A stretch of 64,000 nt of DNA from Strobilurus pachycystidiatus (lineage: Eukaryota > Basidiomycota > Agaricomycetes > Agaricales > Physalacriaceae): positions 62,001 to 126,000 of the forward strand of contig JAHLMK010000017.1 in the NCBI GenBank assembly GCA_019915135.1, written 5' to 3'. Under the pieces are notes generated by a model. It saw nothing but the letters and a program-made list of their open reading frames with translations. It made no database searches and was not told where the DNA came from. Positions 21,386 through 33,083 of this stretch are shown one piece after another (position 1 is the first letter of the stretch; each line of letters begins with the position of its first letter). The translations under genes were made by a program, and so were the position numbers.

Positions 21386-22235
21386 GGCCGAAAGGATCCA
21401 GGAAAAGACAGGGAGAGAAAGGAAGATCCTTCTGCTCAACAGAGTGGAACAAGTGAGAGCGGTGCGACCAGCCCACGCATCAAAACAAGTGTAACTTTGA
21501 GAGGGAGCCGCGGCGTGGCAGTGTAGATCAGAACAAGATTGCAAATCCGGAGTGACCCTGAGGTTTACGGTGTGGCGGCAAATAATTCCTAGAGCAGTGA
21601 AGGAGAGTGGAGGTATACAGTGGAGTGACGCTTGCCAAGAGGCGATGTCCAACCAGTTTCATCCGCCGAATAGTGCCCCAGAACTTGAAAGGAAAATGCG
21701 TATCAAGTGGCCAGGTACAAACCCAACCTCTCGGACGCCGTACAAAAGGGCCGGGTCTCCATGACTGCTGATGTATACAGAGACGGATAGCTAACCGTCC
21801 CTGCGTGGTTAAACGATTGAAGGAGTTTAGCTACTCATGAGTAGTGATTGAAAGGTTCCGGTTGTTAGACCGAAACAGAAAAGTATGCAGTGAAGTAAGC
21901 CTTTGTAACCTGGACAGTGTACAGTAAGTTCAACACAGTGTCAGTAGTCCATGGGACTCGGAGAAACCTCCCGGAAACGCCACGTGACTTACTCGGGGCT
22001 TATGCCTGATCGGGAACTGTTACTTCAAGGAGGAGTGCGCTCTGACTCTCTCATCACCGGCCAGCGGCAGTGGCACTCTTTTGGAGAGCAACTTCATCAA
22101 ACGAAATCTTCGGCTTGAACTTAATCTCACTGAGGATCTTGTCTACGGGCTGAGCCAGCACTGAACGGGATATCTCTGGTGCGCCAGGCTGTGCTTATCT
22201 ATGCATACTCATTGACACCACTCACACAGCATCCC
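21386..22235. promoter_or_regulatory. Divergent intergenic region, glutaminase / BTB gene
   Basis: About 850 nt between two divergent starts. A CACGTGAC E-box-like site is at 21981-21988, and a perfect 14-bp palindrome CTACTCATGAGTAG lies near 21829-21842. A probable 5' intron of the BTB gene (GTGCGC...CACACAG) ends near 22229. No gene is supported inside it. Confidence 0.45.
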
Positions 22236-23234
22236 ATGTTTAATTCGGAGAACAAAGTCACTACCAATTCGGACATGCAGATCGTGAAGCGCGACACTTC
22301 TCAAGAGTTGCTGGAATATAAACCAGAAGTGTCTATATACCATGATCTCTTCTCTGAAGGCGACACTGTCCTCTCTCCAAAGGGAGGCGACATACTCTTC
22401 CGCGTCTACAGTCATACGCTCAAGATGACTTCTGGCTTCTTTCGATCCATGTTCAGCCTTCCCCAAACTGCCGCTTCATCTTCTTCATCCAGCATTCCTG
22501 GGACACCACCGATCTTCTACTTGGAGGAGGACAAAGACACTTTGGAATGCCTTCTCCGAATGATGTGTGGCCTATCGCTGCCCAACATAGAGACATACGA
22601 ACAGCTGGACAGCCTTCTCGAGGCTGTAGAGAAGTATGACACACCTGGCCCTCTCTCAATAATACGACTGCTTGTCATGACACCGGCTCTCCAGATCCAC
22701 CCACTCCGTCTGTACGGCGTAGCGTGCCGGTTTGGTTGGGAGTCAGAGGCGAGGCATGCGTCCACGCAAAGTCTGACATACAATATCCTCGACCCGGAAC
22801 TGCGTCCATTGTTGCAGCGTCTCTCGACTGACTCGCTGCTGAAACTTTTGGACTTGCACAGATCTCGTAGAGAAGGGTATGTACGGTCCGAGACTCGCAA
22901 TATGCCGCCTATGCCAAGCTCATGATTTCCTAGGCTTCGCCAACGATTGAACGATGCACCTTTCGTGTCTGGAGCGACAGCGACCTGCATAAATTGCAAC
23001 TCCATCATAGACTATCACACTTGGAGAGAACTCAAATACAAGATCATACTCGAGATTGATGTCCGCCCGCTCGGAGACACGGTCGTCGACGCTGGTCTGA
23101 GAGAATGGCCCGAAGCCCTAGCATGTTGGGGTGCAAAGTGTCCCTTAGTGAACTGTAGCCGCAATCTCTACGACAGGACTGAGACTCTACGTGTCATTCG
23201 CGACTGCGTCGAGAAGCTCCCCAAGACTGTCTAA
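22236..23234 (+). CDS. BTB/POZ-domain protein of the expanded basidiomycete family
   Basis: Two exons, about 315 residues. After a short leader the BTB fold reads YHDLFSEGDTVLSPKGGDILFRVY, then SHTLKMTSGFFRSMFSLPQ and FYLEEDKDTLECLLRMMCG. This is the typical order strand-helix-strand with the H-x-L-K-x-x-S-x-x-F motif. The intron after RSRREG (about 22878-22935) joins LRQRLNDAPFVSG. The C-terminal half contains CINCNSI and several Cys/Trp positions (WRELKY, CWGAKCPLVNCS) that may form a small metal site. Agaricomycetes carry many such single-BTB proteins, some proposed as Cul3 adaptors. No partner can be identified here. The ATG at 22236 is chosen because the upstream Met lies in the likely 5' intron. 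Confidence 0.85.
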
Positions 23235-23644
23235 TGAAATTACTGTCAATGTGAGTGTTTCGGTTCAAATGAAGTGAACCTAGAGCTTACTGACTATCTA
23301 TTTAGTTATGATTATCATCCTCATCTCTTATCGCTGTCCCGTAGTTATATTTGTTGGACTTACTCGCTGTTTGCCTCTGTATTATATTTAGTGTGCCGAT
23401 GTCAACGCGCTTTGAAACTAGTGGCTCCGAATGATGGACGCGATGTGATCTATATGCGTGTTCTTGGCGCTCTGAGGTAAGACAAGCCCAGCATTTTCTC
23501 CGGTGTTCATTCTACGCGTACTTTACTCTTTCTTTGTGACCACGTCCAGACGCCGACGGAATGTATGGGTGTGGGAGAATTGGAGAGCAGGCTGCGTGAC
23601 TAATAACTTACGACAACAGCCGCTCTTGCTTTCCACCTCTATAT
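23235..23644 (+). other. Intergenic between BTB and CNNM genes
   Basis: About 410 nt with small frames of no recognisable family. A TATATA run sits directly before the CNNM start codon (23640-23646). It is expected to hold the CNNM promoter. Confidence 0.4.
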
Positions 23645-26100
23645 ATGGCACCTACTCGAATATTGGCACCCAACATACCAGCCGGAACAGGAGCTCACTC
23701 GTCTCGCCTTGTCTATGTGCTCTTCACACTCACTAGCCATGCCATCAAGCATGCTATTCCTGGCCGTAGCGACCTCACCATTCTCAAGCGTGAGGAACAC
23801 TTCGACCCGCACTCCACGAAGAGCATCGTCTTTGCCTGTCTCATCCCCATTCTCGTTCTCCTGTCGGGCCTATTCGCCGGGCTAACGCTAGGGTACATGA
23901 GTTTAGACCAAACTCAACTCAATGTGCTCAGTGTCAGCGGAACAGCGTGCGCCCCATTCTTTCCTGTACAATCTTCGAGCCACAGCTAACTTTTCGCAGT
24001 GAACAACGCAAATATGCCGCGCAGATCATGCCTATTCGAAAGAACGGCCACCTTCTGCTCGTCACACTCCTCCTCGCGAATATGATCGTCAACGAGTCGC
24101 TTCCCGTCATCGCAGACCCTGTCCTGGGTGGTGGCGTACAAAGTGTTGCAGTCAGCACGGTGCTCATTGTCATGTAAGCGTGTTCGTCCTGCGTATCGAC
24201 TGCTCTAACCGCTTCTAGCTTCTCGGAAATCATCCCCCAGTCGCTCTTCACCCGCCACGGCCTCTATCTCGGCGCGAAGGCCGCGGGACTTACAAAGTGC
24301 CTCATTTATACCATGGTCCGTTATGAATGCTCTCCACTGCGCCAATCTTACATTTCTCTTCGCAGGGTGTCATCGCCTGGCCCGTGGCCAAGCTCCTGGA
24401 TTGGATTCTAGGTTCAAATCATGGGATCATTTACCGTCGCGTTGGTACGTACAAAGACACACCCTGTTTCTCAGGCATGCCACTTACCCAACGTCAGAAT
24501 TGAAGGAACTCATCGCACTCCATGCTTCGACCTCTTCTCACGGTGGCGATCTCAAGCATGATACGGTCACTATCATTGGCGCCACTTTGGACCTGCAAGA
24601 GAAGGTTGTCCAGCAGGCTATGACACCGATTGACAATGTGTTTATGCTCCATATCGACGCCAAACTGGACTATGAGACTCTCTCGAGGATTGTTGCAACC
24701 GGCCACAGTCGCGTCCCTGTGTATGAAGAGGTCGAACTACCTCTCTCCGTAAAACCTCCCCCAGGTGCAAGCACCATCCCGAAAGTGAAGAAGATCGTTG
24801 GCATATTCCTTGTGAAACAATGCGTACTACTCGACCCCAAAGACGCCACGCCATTAAGGACGCTCCAGCTGAACCGCGTGCCGTTCGTGCCCAGTAATGA
24901 GTCTTTGCTTGGAATCTTGGACAAGTTCCAAGAAGGGCGGTCGCACATGGCCATCGTCAGTCGCTTCAGTGTGGAAAAGGCGAAATCAGTGAAGAAAGCT
25001 GTCACGGGCAAGCGCGGCTTGACGCGTAGGTTTTTGGATAAGGTTGGGATGGGCGACACGAGTAGTGAAGAGAGTTCAGAGGAAGAAGGGGAAGAGCATC
25101 GCGGAAGGTCTTTGGGAAGTACGCACGGCGATGACACTTTGAGAGGTGATGGCGTTCTGGAAAAGGACTTCGCCACGACGGACGACTCGAGTAGCTCGAA
25201 GAAGAAGCACAAACGGAAGCGCAAAGCCAAGAAGGCTGATGATGTGGAGATGCAGACTATGGACACTGCTGGCTCAACGACTTTGGGGAGCTTCGCCGGC
25301 GGCATGACAAGCATGTATGGCCTTGAACAGAATATGCCGGCCGACGCAGTCTTGGCGCCTGAACATGCAAATGATGTTCGTTCTTTCAGCATCTGTTCCA
25401 TAACACATACTGACACGGTTCTTAGTTCCTACAAAGTTTCGATCCGGCTGTTATGCCATTTGGAATCATCACACTGGAAGACGTCCTTGAAGGCAAGTTC
25501 TTTCAAATCATATCAGTCATGAGTACTCATGTCTGTACAGAGCTGATTGGTGAAGAAATCTACGATGAATTTGATGTCGAAGGAGCCCATGGAGAACCCT
25601 ACATTCATGACTCGGTCGCCACTGCTGCTCCTGCGTCTCCGGAAATCATTGCGCCCACTCCTGTCGTTGCGAACAAGTCTCTGGCTTCCGTGAAAGGCTT
25701 CAGCTTTTTGCGCTCCCGCAGTGCGCCTCCCCGTGAACGTCCTGCTCAGCCTCCACTGCCGGCCATCAAGGTCGATGACGAGAAGCAAACTGGCGACATC
25801 GTAACGGTTCCCGTTCCCCTTGACGAGACGGAGAAGGATGATAAGGAGAAGGCTCCCAATCCGGCACTCGAGGCGGTCTTGTTGGATAGGAAACGTCGTC
25901 TTGTGCGTGAAGGTACCGGTACCGGTTCGTCTGCCCGGTCGTCCCCTCCTGGCGCGAAAAGCAAGTTCAAGAGCGCCCCGCTTGGATCGTCGAATTTGAA
26001 CCCGGCTACAACCTCCAATGTTCCGAATGACCCCTCGAGGCAACTCGCCGTGGACAATCTCAACCCTCACGGAGGCGACACCGACGTCGAGGACATTTGA
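23645..26100 (+). CDS. MAM3: CNNM/Mam3-type transporter (DUF21 plus CBS pair)
   Basis: The protein starts with a short lumenal part, then the DUF21 membrane domain: IVFACLIPILVLLSGLFAGLTLGYMSLD, KNGHLLLVTLLLANMIVNESLPVI and FSEIIPQSLFTRHGLYLGAK, in several exons. The cytosolic CBS pair follows, beginning AMTPIDNVFMLHIDAKLDYETLSRI and continuing VGIFLVKQCVLLDP, SHMAIVSRF and FGIITLEDVLE with ELIGEEIYDEFD. A ~170-residue acidic/lysine-rich insertion (SSEESSEEEGEE, KKKHKRKRKAKK) sits inside the CBS pair. The C-terminal ~170 residues are Pro/Ser-rich. Mam3 in yeast is a vacuolar protein linked to metal and Mg handling, and CNNM proteins are implicated in Mg2+ efflux. A vacuolar or plasma-membrane site is inferred. 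Confidence 0.92.
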
Positions 26101-26603
26101 TGTCACTTTCTTTGCCACAACAACGTACATCGCTTCTTCTCTGTTTTTCTCATTTTCCTCTGGAAGTTGTTGTGGCCAACAGCTCGCTTTTTGTACAACC
26201 ATAGCGATATTGTAATTTTACCAAGTAACTCGATGCCACTTCCGTTCTGCCCTACTCTCGTAAATACATCGATTTGACACTTGTATTATTCTGACTTGAC
26301 GTATAATCAACCTTTCTTAATGACCGGAGTGGTCATGGAACTTGTCAATGGCTTGTGGCGTAGTCTCGAAACCAATCTCAACGTCTGAAGATGATCGACT
26401 GTTCACACCTGTAGAACATTTTCGTAGACATCTCTAGCCGTGTGGGCTGTGATTCTCAACTGTTTCAAGACTCGTCGACTCTGTTTTTGGTCAGTGGAGT
26501 CTTTGTATAATGAGCTGCTTACGCCACAGATTACCTCATGATGTTCGGCCGCGATCGAGAGGAGAAAATACAACTGATCCCCGATGACTGAATCTTCGTC
26601 TGC
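26101..26603 (+). other. Intergenic between CNNM and UVDE genes
   Basis: About 500 nt. An AT-rich stretch just after the CNNM stop probably holds the polyadenylation region. No gene, repeat or RNA is seen. Confidence 0.4.
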
Positions 26604-28632
26604 ATGCTTCGCTCCCTCACCATGTCAATCCGCCGCAGTACTCGTTTGCAATCATCGGTCGCCCTTGTCGAACAGACGGTACACAAGACGACCAACACAA
26701 AGCAGGATGAGGATCCAGTTGCTGAGACCTCCAGCCTCCCTCAGGAGACGAAATCAAAGACGAAGAAACCTCGAAAGTCCAAAGCAGCGCCCACTGAGCC
26801 ACTCGCCGTTACTGAAGAGACAGCCGTAGTGGAAGTCAAGAAGAAGAGGACGAGGAAGCCCAAGGAAGAGCCCGTGTATGTCATACCAGACGTAGAAAGG
26901 AAGAGCACGACATTCCGTGGTCGACTTGGTAGGCGCCCGCATTCTGATCCGTCGTGTCAACACTCAACAGTCACATACTAGGTTATGCGTGTTTGAACAC
27001 CATCCTCCGTTCCCAAAAGCCCTCGATTTTTTGTTCGCGTACATGTCGCCTAGACACGCTCAAAACCAAGGGGATTGAGTTCGCTCAAGATCTGGGCAAA
27101 CAGAACGCTGAGGATCTCATTGAGCTCATCACATGGAACGAAGCGAACAATATTCGCTTTCTTCGCGTCTCATCTAACCTCTTTCCCTTCGCGTCCCACT
27201 CCTTGCATGGATATCCCCTCACGCAATTTGCTCCTCTCCTCGCCCGCGTCGGCGAAGTCGCTGCATCATTCAAACACCGTCTCACAACACACCCTGGGCA
27301 ATTTACACAGCTGGGCAGTCCCCGCGAAGAAGTTGTTGCGGCCTCTCTTCGGGAACTTGCCTACCACGCAGAGATGCTTGGTCAGTGCCTTTTTGAAGCG
27401 TTGTACAGTGCCTCGACTTACTTTCCATTCAGATCTCATGAACGCTGGCAAGGACGGCGTGATGATCATCCACGGGGGCGGGTGCAATTTCTCCCCCCTC
27501 CTTTCCCTGCTAATACTCAACTCATAGGTGGAGTGTATGAGGACAAGCCTGCCACCCTCCTACGCCTCAGAGAGTCCATTCGGAATCTTCCCACTAATAT
27601 CCGCGATAGACTTGTGCTCGAAAACGACGAGTTGTGCTATTCGGCTGAGGACTTGCTTCCAATCTGCGAGGAGCTGGATATACCGCTTGTGTTCGACTAT
27701 CACCACGATGCGCTGTATCCTTCTCCTTCGATGGAACGGGGTGAAATCATACGGAGGGCTAACGCTATCTTCCAAAAGAGGGGCATTAGACCTAAACAGC
27801 ACTTGAGCGAGCAAAGGCCAGGAGCAGAGAGTCTCATGGAGAGAAGGGCGCATGCGGATCGATGCGAGACGCTGCCGGATGATCTGCCAGACGATATGGG
27901 TACGCAAACCGACAAGTCACTCGTCATGACACTAACATTGTCGTAGATTTGATGATCGAAGCCAAAGACAAAGAGCAAGCCGTGCTGCATTTATACAGGA
28001 TCTACGGCTTAGAAGAAGTGAATCACAGTGAGTGATGTCCCTTCATCTTCCGGTCAACTGCTTAAGCTTGCTCAACAGAATCGCTTCGACCGCCTACTCC
28101 CCCGGAAGAAATGACCACAGAAACTAAAGGCCGCAAGTCCAGCAAGCGCAAGGCCACCGACGGAGATACGCCCAAGAAGAAGAGGACGGCGAAAGGCACA
28201 AATCAAGAAACTCTGGAGGAACAGGTTGAGGACACAGGGGATGATGTGCCGGTGGATGCTGCAGACCTGGGAAACAACGGAAATACTACGCCGAAGAAGA
28301 GCAAGAGGAAGAATGCAAAAGTCGTAGAGCCAGAGCTATCGGCCAACGCCGGAGTCACGCCAAAGAAGAGGAAGAGGGCGAAAGTTGCAGAACCTGGAGT
28401 CGCGGAGAAGGAGATCCATGACCAAGTGAGCGCTGCGGATAATGCAGAGCTGCCGGAGAACGATGGAAATACGCCAAAGAAGAGGCAGAGGATGAAAGTC
28501 GCAGAGCACGAAGTCGTGATGGGGGAGGTCAGCGGAGCGAATGATACGGCTGCCGCAGAGCCATCTCAGATAGATGGAGTCAACATCCGGTCGCCGAAGA
28601 GGAAAGGGAAGAAGCAACAGCTCGCGACTTGA
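26604..28632 (+). CDS. UVE1: UV-damage endonuclease UvdE/Uve1 with repeat-bearing basic tail
   Basis: A basic Lys/Arg-rich N-terminus (KKKRTRKPKEEP) leads into the TIM-barrel: LGYACLNTILRSQKP, WNEANNIRFLRVSSNLFPF, THPGQFTQLGSP, the catalytic HGG segment (GVMIIHGG), RLVLENDE, LVFDYHHD, HLSEQRPG and DLMIEAKDKEQAVL. The metal-binding His and Glu motifs are all visible. UvdE nicks DNA 5' of UV photoproducts and other lesions, starting an alternative excision repair route. The C-terminal extension of about 170 residues holds four TPKK-type repeats ending K(V)VE or KVAE (TPKKKRTAK, TPKKSKRKNAK, TPKKRKRAKVAEP, TPKKRQRMKVAE), probably nuclear-localising or DNA-binding. The second Met (26622, MSIRRSTRLQ) is an equally good start. 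Confidence 0.93.
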
Positions 28633-29332
28633 TAAGTGTTAACTTGGCTATAGTGATTTTCGTGTCATCTGTGTCATGCTGTCCTGTACCGTTGTAAAGT
28701 TTGAGACTCAAATTGCGTTTTGTATCGGCGAAAGCGGTCAGTTGCACAGCAATGAGCATACCCCAATATACTTTGCATAGGACACAAAGGTTCGAATACG
28801 CTGCAGTCGAGTCATGAGTGTGAGTATGTGTGTGTGTGATGTGTTGCGTACTGGTATTCAGAGATCTTCATAATGTCAATCGTGGTCAAAGGTTCAGTAG
28901 GAGCATACACTTCTCCGGAATGACGTTCAGGGAGGGGTTAGCTGTAAGCGCCCCTACAGAAGTGTTTAGTGCTGCAAAAAGTCGAAAAAGAGGATCTGAC
29001 TGTGTGTGTGCGTGGGGAGCGCCAGAATCTCCACAAGCAAGCTCTCCAAGGCAGGCAACTTGGAACCATGATGAAGCCGATGTAGTGCACTGAGTCTAGC
29101 ATGTGAGGATTCCTGATGTCGGTCAAAATGCTTTTACATGGCATTTGTGCATTGCTACAGTATTTCGGGGCATGGACAAGGCGGCAGCGCAGAGGAAGAA
29201 AGTGTAAAAGACGTCGGGATCATCCGACATCGATCGAGTCCCAATTTGGTCATTCCCGAAATGGCAACCGTGTCTTGTCTCTCCTCCTACCATTACCTGC
29301 GCATATGCGCAATGCTGCAGGAATTGACCCAT
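28633..29332 (+). other. Intergenic; UVDE 3' end and MED21 upstream region
   Basis: About 700 nt containing a short imperfect (TG)n microsatellite at 28818-28842. No gene is supported. The MED21 promoter must lie in the right half. Confidence 0.45.
28818..28842. repeat. Short TG-rich microsatellite
   Basis: An imperfect GTGTGAGTATGTGTGTGTGT-like dinucleotide run in non-coding sequence between UVDE and MED21. Confidence 0.6.
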
Positions 29333-29967
29333 ATGGACCGCATAACACAGCTCCAAGATGAAATTCAGCAGGTCTGTTCTCCTCCTCCCCTGAATCGCGG
29401 CCAATGACTGATATTGAGGTCAGCTTCTCTTGATCATGTCCAACAGCATATCGTACCTCACGTCGCGCGCCAACTTTCTTCAAGTCAGCTCGCAGGTTCC
29501 AGTCACGAAATCAAGAGCTGCGGATAAAGTGGATACCCCGGAGGCTCTTGAAGGCGCGTCCGATAGTTGTGTAAGACACGATCGACTAATAATGCGGCCC
29601 AGAAAGCAAGAAGGAACTCGTTCGCGATTTAGTAATGAAGGCAAAGCAGGTGGAATTTTTGATACAGTCATTGCCAGTTCCGGAACCCGAGGAGGAGCAG
29701 GCACGTTGTCAACGAACGCAAATATTCACAAAGTGACGATTATCTTGCTTCAGGCGAAGCGACTGGAGGCCCTGGAGAAGGAAATGTCAGAGGCCAACAC
29801 GGCGTACACACAAGCGTTGCACCGCACAAGTGCGTCCGTTGTCTCGTCAGCAATACGCATTGACACCCTTCCCAGAAAATCTACATGCACAAGTCTCACT
29901 TTTACTGAAAACTATGCTCGCAGACAAAGATTCGGATCTCGTTCTTATGGACATTGCTCCCGGATAA
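29333..29967 (+). CDS. MED21: Mediator complex subunit 21 (Srb7)
   Basis: A small multi-exon gene, about 145 residues, read by stitching short frames. Exon 1 is MDRITQLQDEIQQ, the hallmark start. Exon 2 continues LLLIMSNSISYLTSRANFLQV, then VPVTKSRAADKVDTPEALE. Exon 3 gives SKKELVRDLVMKAKQVEFLIQ and SLPVPEPEEEQ. Exon 4 is AKRLEALEKEMSEANTAYTQAL. Exon 5 is LHAQVSLLLKTMLADKDSDL, ending MDIAPG. These blocks match MED21 along its full length. MED21 pairs with MED7 in the middle module of Mediator, the RNA polymerase II coactivator. Two splice sites are irregular: exon 2-3 needs a GT donor giving a 37-nt intron or a GC donor, and exon 3-4 uses GC-AG (29701-29753). The gene converges with the acyl-CoA synthetase, 40 nt between stops. 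Confidence 0.88.
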
Positions 29968-30007
29968 TCATATACGCCACTCGCTTTCAATGACAGGCAT
30001 TTCGCAT

Positions 30008-32448
30008 TTACATCTTCCCTTCCCCGGTTTTGGACAAGTCCTTACTTCTATCACGAAGCACATGCTTCATCACCTTTCCACTTGCAGTCTTGGGCAACTC
30101 ATCCGTGAACCATACCCAAGCAGGAGCATTCTACCAAAAATCATACATCAACTGTCAGAATGATACCATTTCACTCACCTGAGGATTCATCCTAGTACGG
30201 ACGGCCTCACGTACGTCGTCTTTCGATAGGGTTTTGTGACCATTTGCCCTAACTATCCATACACCCACGACCTCACCGTATCTTTCGTCGGGAACTGAGA
30301 CCGCAGCGGCTTCATGGATACCGGGGTGAGCCGTCAGAGCGTTCTCAATCTGTACCGGGAACAGATTCTGTCCTTGATCAGTCTCGACACCTCAGGCAAC
30401 TCAAAGACGAACGCACTTCGCCACCTCGAATGATGATATCCTTTATCCGGCCAACAACTGCAAGGATCGGGATCAGTGTACTGAACAAGGACGCTGACTG
30501 GTCGAGCTACTTTTCAGATATCCTTCATCATCCATCATTGCCTGATCCCCGGTGTGCATCCAGACCTCTGCGGAGGAAGGGTCTTTCTTCATGGCCATCT
30601 TGGTTTGCTCTTCATCCTGCCAATACCTGTTTTCGTCATACATCTGCAATATGAACGAACATTCAACGTACCCTTTCTGGACCATGTACCCGGAAACACA
30701 TAGCTCGCCGGGAGTGTTGACAGGAACGATGTTTCCCTCTGCATCAATGATCTTTGCCTTCACATGCGGTTGTGCTTTCCCCACTGTTTCCACACGCTTC
30801 TCGAGACTGTCATCAATTGTCGTTTGAAACGAGACAGGACTGGTTTCCGCTACGTATAGGTCAGTATCCTCAATTGCTCAACGACAATTGACACCTACTC
30901 ATTCCATAAGCGATTGTCAGATCCCTGAGGTTCATCTCTGATATGAGTTTCTTCATCAATTGGATGGGAATCGGGGATCCCGCTGCCATGCCGGTTCTAT
31001 GTACCATATCAGAGAGGCAGAGTACGGTCAAAGAACCCCACCAACCGTAGAGACTCCGTAGCGACAATATCACCCTTTTCTCTACGCCTTTGAACCTCTT
31101 GAAGGACACCTAGGAAGTGTGTCGGCACGCCATGCAACGCGGTGCATTTTTCGGCTTTCAAAGTATCGACAATCGCCACAGGATTATATATCTGGGAGGG
31201 GTATACGATGCAGGCCCCGAAAGCCCATGCTGCCAGATTTCCTAATACGAGACGTGTCGGTATGTTAGTGTCGCGCATTTGAGACTTTCACCGTGATAGA
31301 CTTATCAAAACAGTGAAACAGCGGTGGAACGTTGCCTGACCAGCCGCAAGTACTAGTTAGGTCAGACTCGAGGTGGAGAACTGCTATAGGACGTACAAAC
31401 AATGTCACGGTCGGTCAAACGCATGCATCGGCCGATGGAGAGTGCATTGTTGAGTAGGTTCCTATGCGTCAACTAGGATGTAAAAATGAGAGTAAGCCTT
31501 CTTGAAATGCTCGCGTGGCAGCCCAAGAAGGATTACTGACCGAAACGGCTTTCGGTAGACCCGTGGTACCACTACAGCGGTGGTTAGACGGCCCAGGCAA
31601 CCAACTGTGAAGTCACGAATGGGAAAAGAAATGACCTGGTAAATTGGATATTTATGACATCGTCATTCTTCAGTTCTTTGGTTATGCCCGCTAGTTTGTC
31701 GTTTAGCTTCGAGTGGTCCTCTCGCCACACGAAGATTTCCCGCCAGTCAATCCCAGCTTTCAAACCTAGCGCTTCCGTCTCCGATTGGTATCCGTTGTCA
31801 ACGACGAAAAGATTTCGAAGAGAAGGAAGCGACTGTTCACTGATACGGCCTGGTGCATTGGTTCGGATTGTGGGCAGATTCTCGGCCAGTATTTCAAGAT
31901 ATCCAGAGCTTCTGATACGGGGTACGATGAAAAGATGCTTGACATCGACGAGTCTTAGAGCGTTGGTCTGATGCATGTGGGTGTGCATAACGAGGAGGAA
32001 TACTACGTATTGAAACTCACCAGTTCGTTGAAGCGATACGCAGGATTTATGGTCGTCAAGATTGCACCGACAGATGCACAAGCCCATTGTAGTATGGCAT
32101 ATGCACTGCGTGGGTATAAACCTTGAGTTATCCGACTCGAGGGGCGGAAGGGGGCGGAGTTCACCTGTTGTTACCCATCAAGACGCCCACACGATCGCCT
32201 GGCATTACACCCATCTCCAAAAGCCCTCGCGCACACGCCTTGATGCACCTGTCAAATTCCGAAAAGTCCAAGGTCAAGTGAGACGTCTCGGGTTTCCTTG
32301 ATATCGGTCCACCAAGAGACAAAGATCCTTCTCCGGGACATATCAGTGCTGGGCGGGATGCATGAGCACGCAGGATCTCGCATGCAAAGTATTCCGGAAG
32401 CGTTCTCTCAGACAGTTCCGGTTGGCGAGGTCCTTCAACGAAAGACAT
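30008..32448 (-). CDS. AMP-forming acyl-CoA synthetase (ACSF2/medium-chain-like)
   Basis: A multi-exon ANL-superfamily enzyme. The N-terminus MSFVEGPRQPELSERTLPEYF precedes the large adenylation domain: GVMPGDRVGVLMGNN, WACASVGAILTTINPAYRF, YGMTETSPVSFQ, VNTPGELCVSGYMVQKGYWQD, VWMHTGDQAMMDDEGYLK, ENALTAHPGIHEAAAVSVPD and the catalytic-lysine region PKTASGKVMKHVL. The two-step reaction makes an acyl-AMP and then acyl-CoA. An upstream in-frame Met (32532) would add MNLCKTVRIFRKPQSKLWRH, an arginine-rich acid-free segment that looks like a mitochondrial leader, so both compartments are possible. Similar enzymes feed beta-oxidation. The stop lies 40 nt from the MED21 stop, so transcripts overlap. 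Confidence 0.9.
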
Positions 32449-33083
32449 GGTGTATAGACTTCTTGGTAAAGCATGACGCCACAATTTTGATTGTGGTTTC
32501 CGGAAAATCCTGACAGTTTTGCAGAGGTTCATGCTGTCAGGGAGATCCAGACGAGCTTGGGGAAAGAGGAGACGCTTATTCAAGTAAGATACGATTACCC
32601 CATGGGCCGATTACGTCAGGGTCATCCGGAACCATTGCGAAGGCCCCGATCACGCACAGTGTGGCCTAGTGTGGCGACTAACCGGACTGATCTGAGTAGT
32701 AATCAGAGCTTTCATTGCCAGGTACATGATGGGAGTGTGCAAGTAACTCAGTGATGGCGAGACTTGGTGGCAGATGCATTGCCTGTCAGCGAGACCAACG
32801 AGTGAAGGCGTCAAAAGCAGGCTTTTGTCATCCGATGATAGTATTGAATCCATGATATTGACCGGGAGTAAGAAATGAATACAATCATCCCCAAGATATA
32901 GAGAGTGGTAGGTAAGAAGACATAATGCACAGTGAGTTGCGGGAATCAGTACAACAAGAAATGCAACAACAATAATAATGAACTCATAACAATGCAATGA
33001 TAGAATGATACATAGAACGCGGAAATGGCCACTGTTGTTACATAGATAGAAGGAGAGTTGCGATACCAATAGAAGGGAAAGTG
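32449..33083 (-). other. Intergenic between ankyrin gene 3' end and acyl-CoA synthetase 5' end
   Basis: About 635 nt, AT-rich in the part near 32840-33060 (probable 3' UTR and polyadenylation signals of the ankyrin gene). No separate gene is supported. Confidence 0.4.

Noticed and set aside
25513..26202. 229-codon antisense frame opposite the CNNM gene
   Set aside because: Shadow of the CNNM C-terminal exon; composition is biased and no domain is seen.
29430..29993. A 187-codon ORF as the product at the MED21 locus
   Set aside because: It reads through introns in the wrong frame; MED21 exons in other frames match the family along their length.
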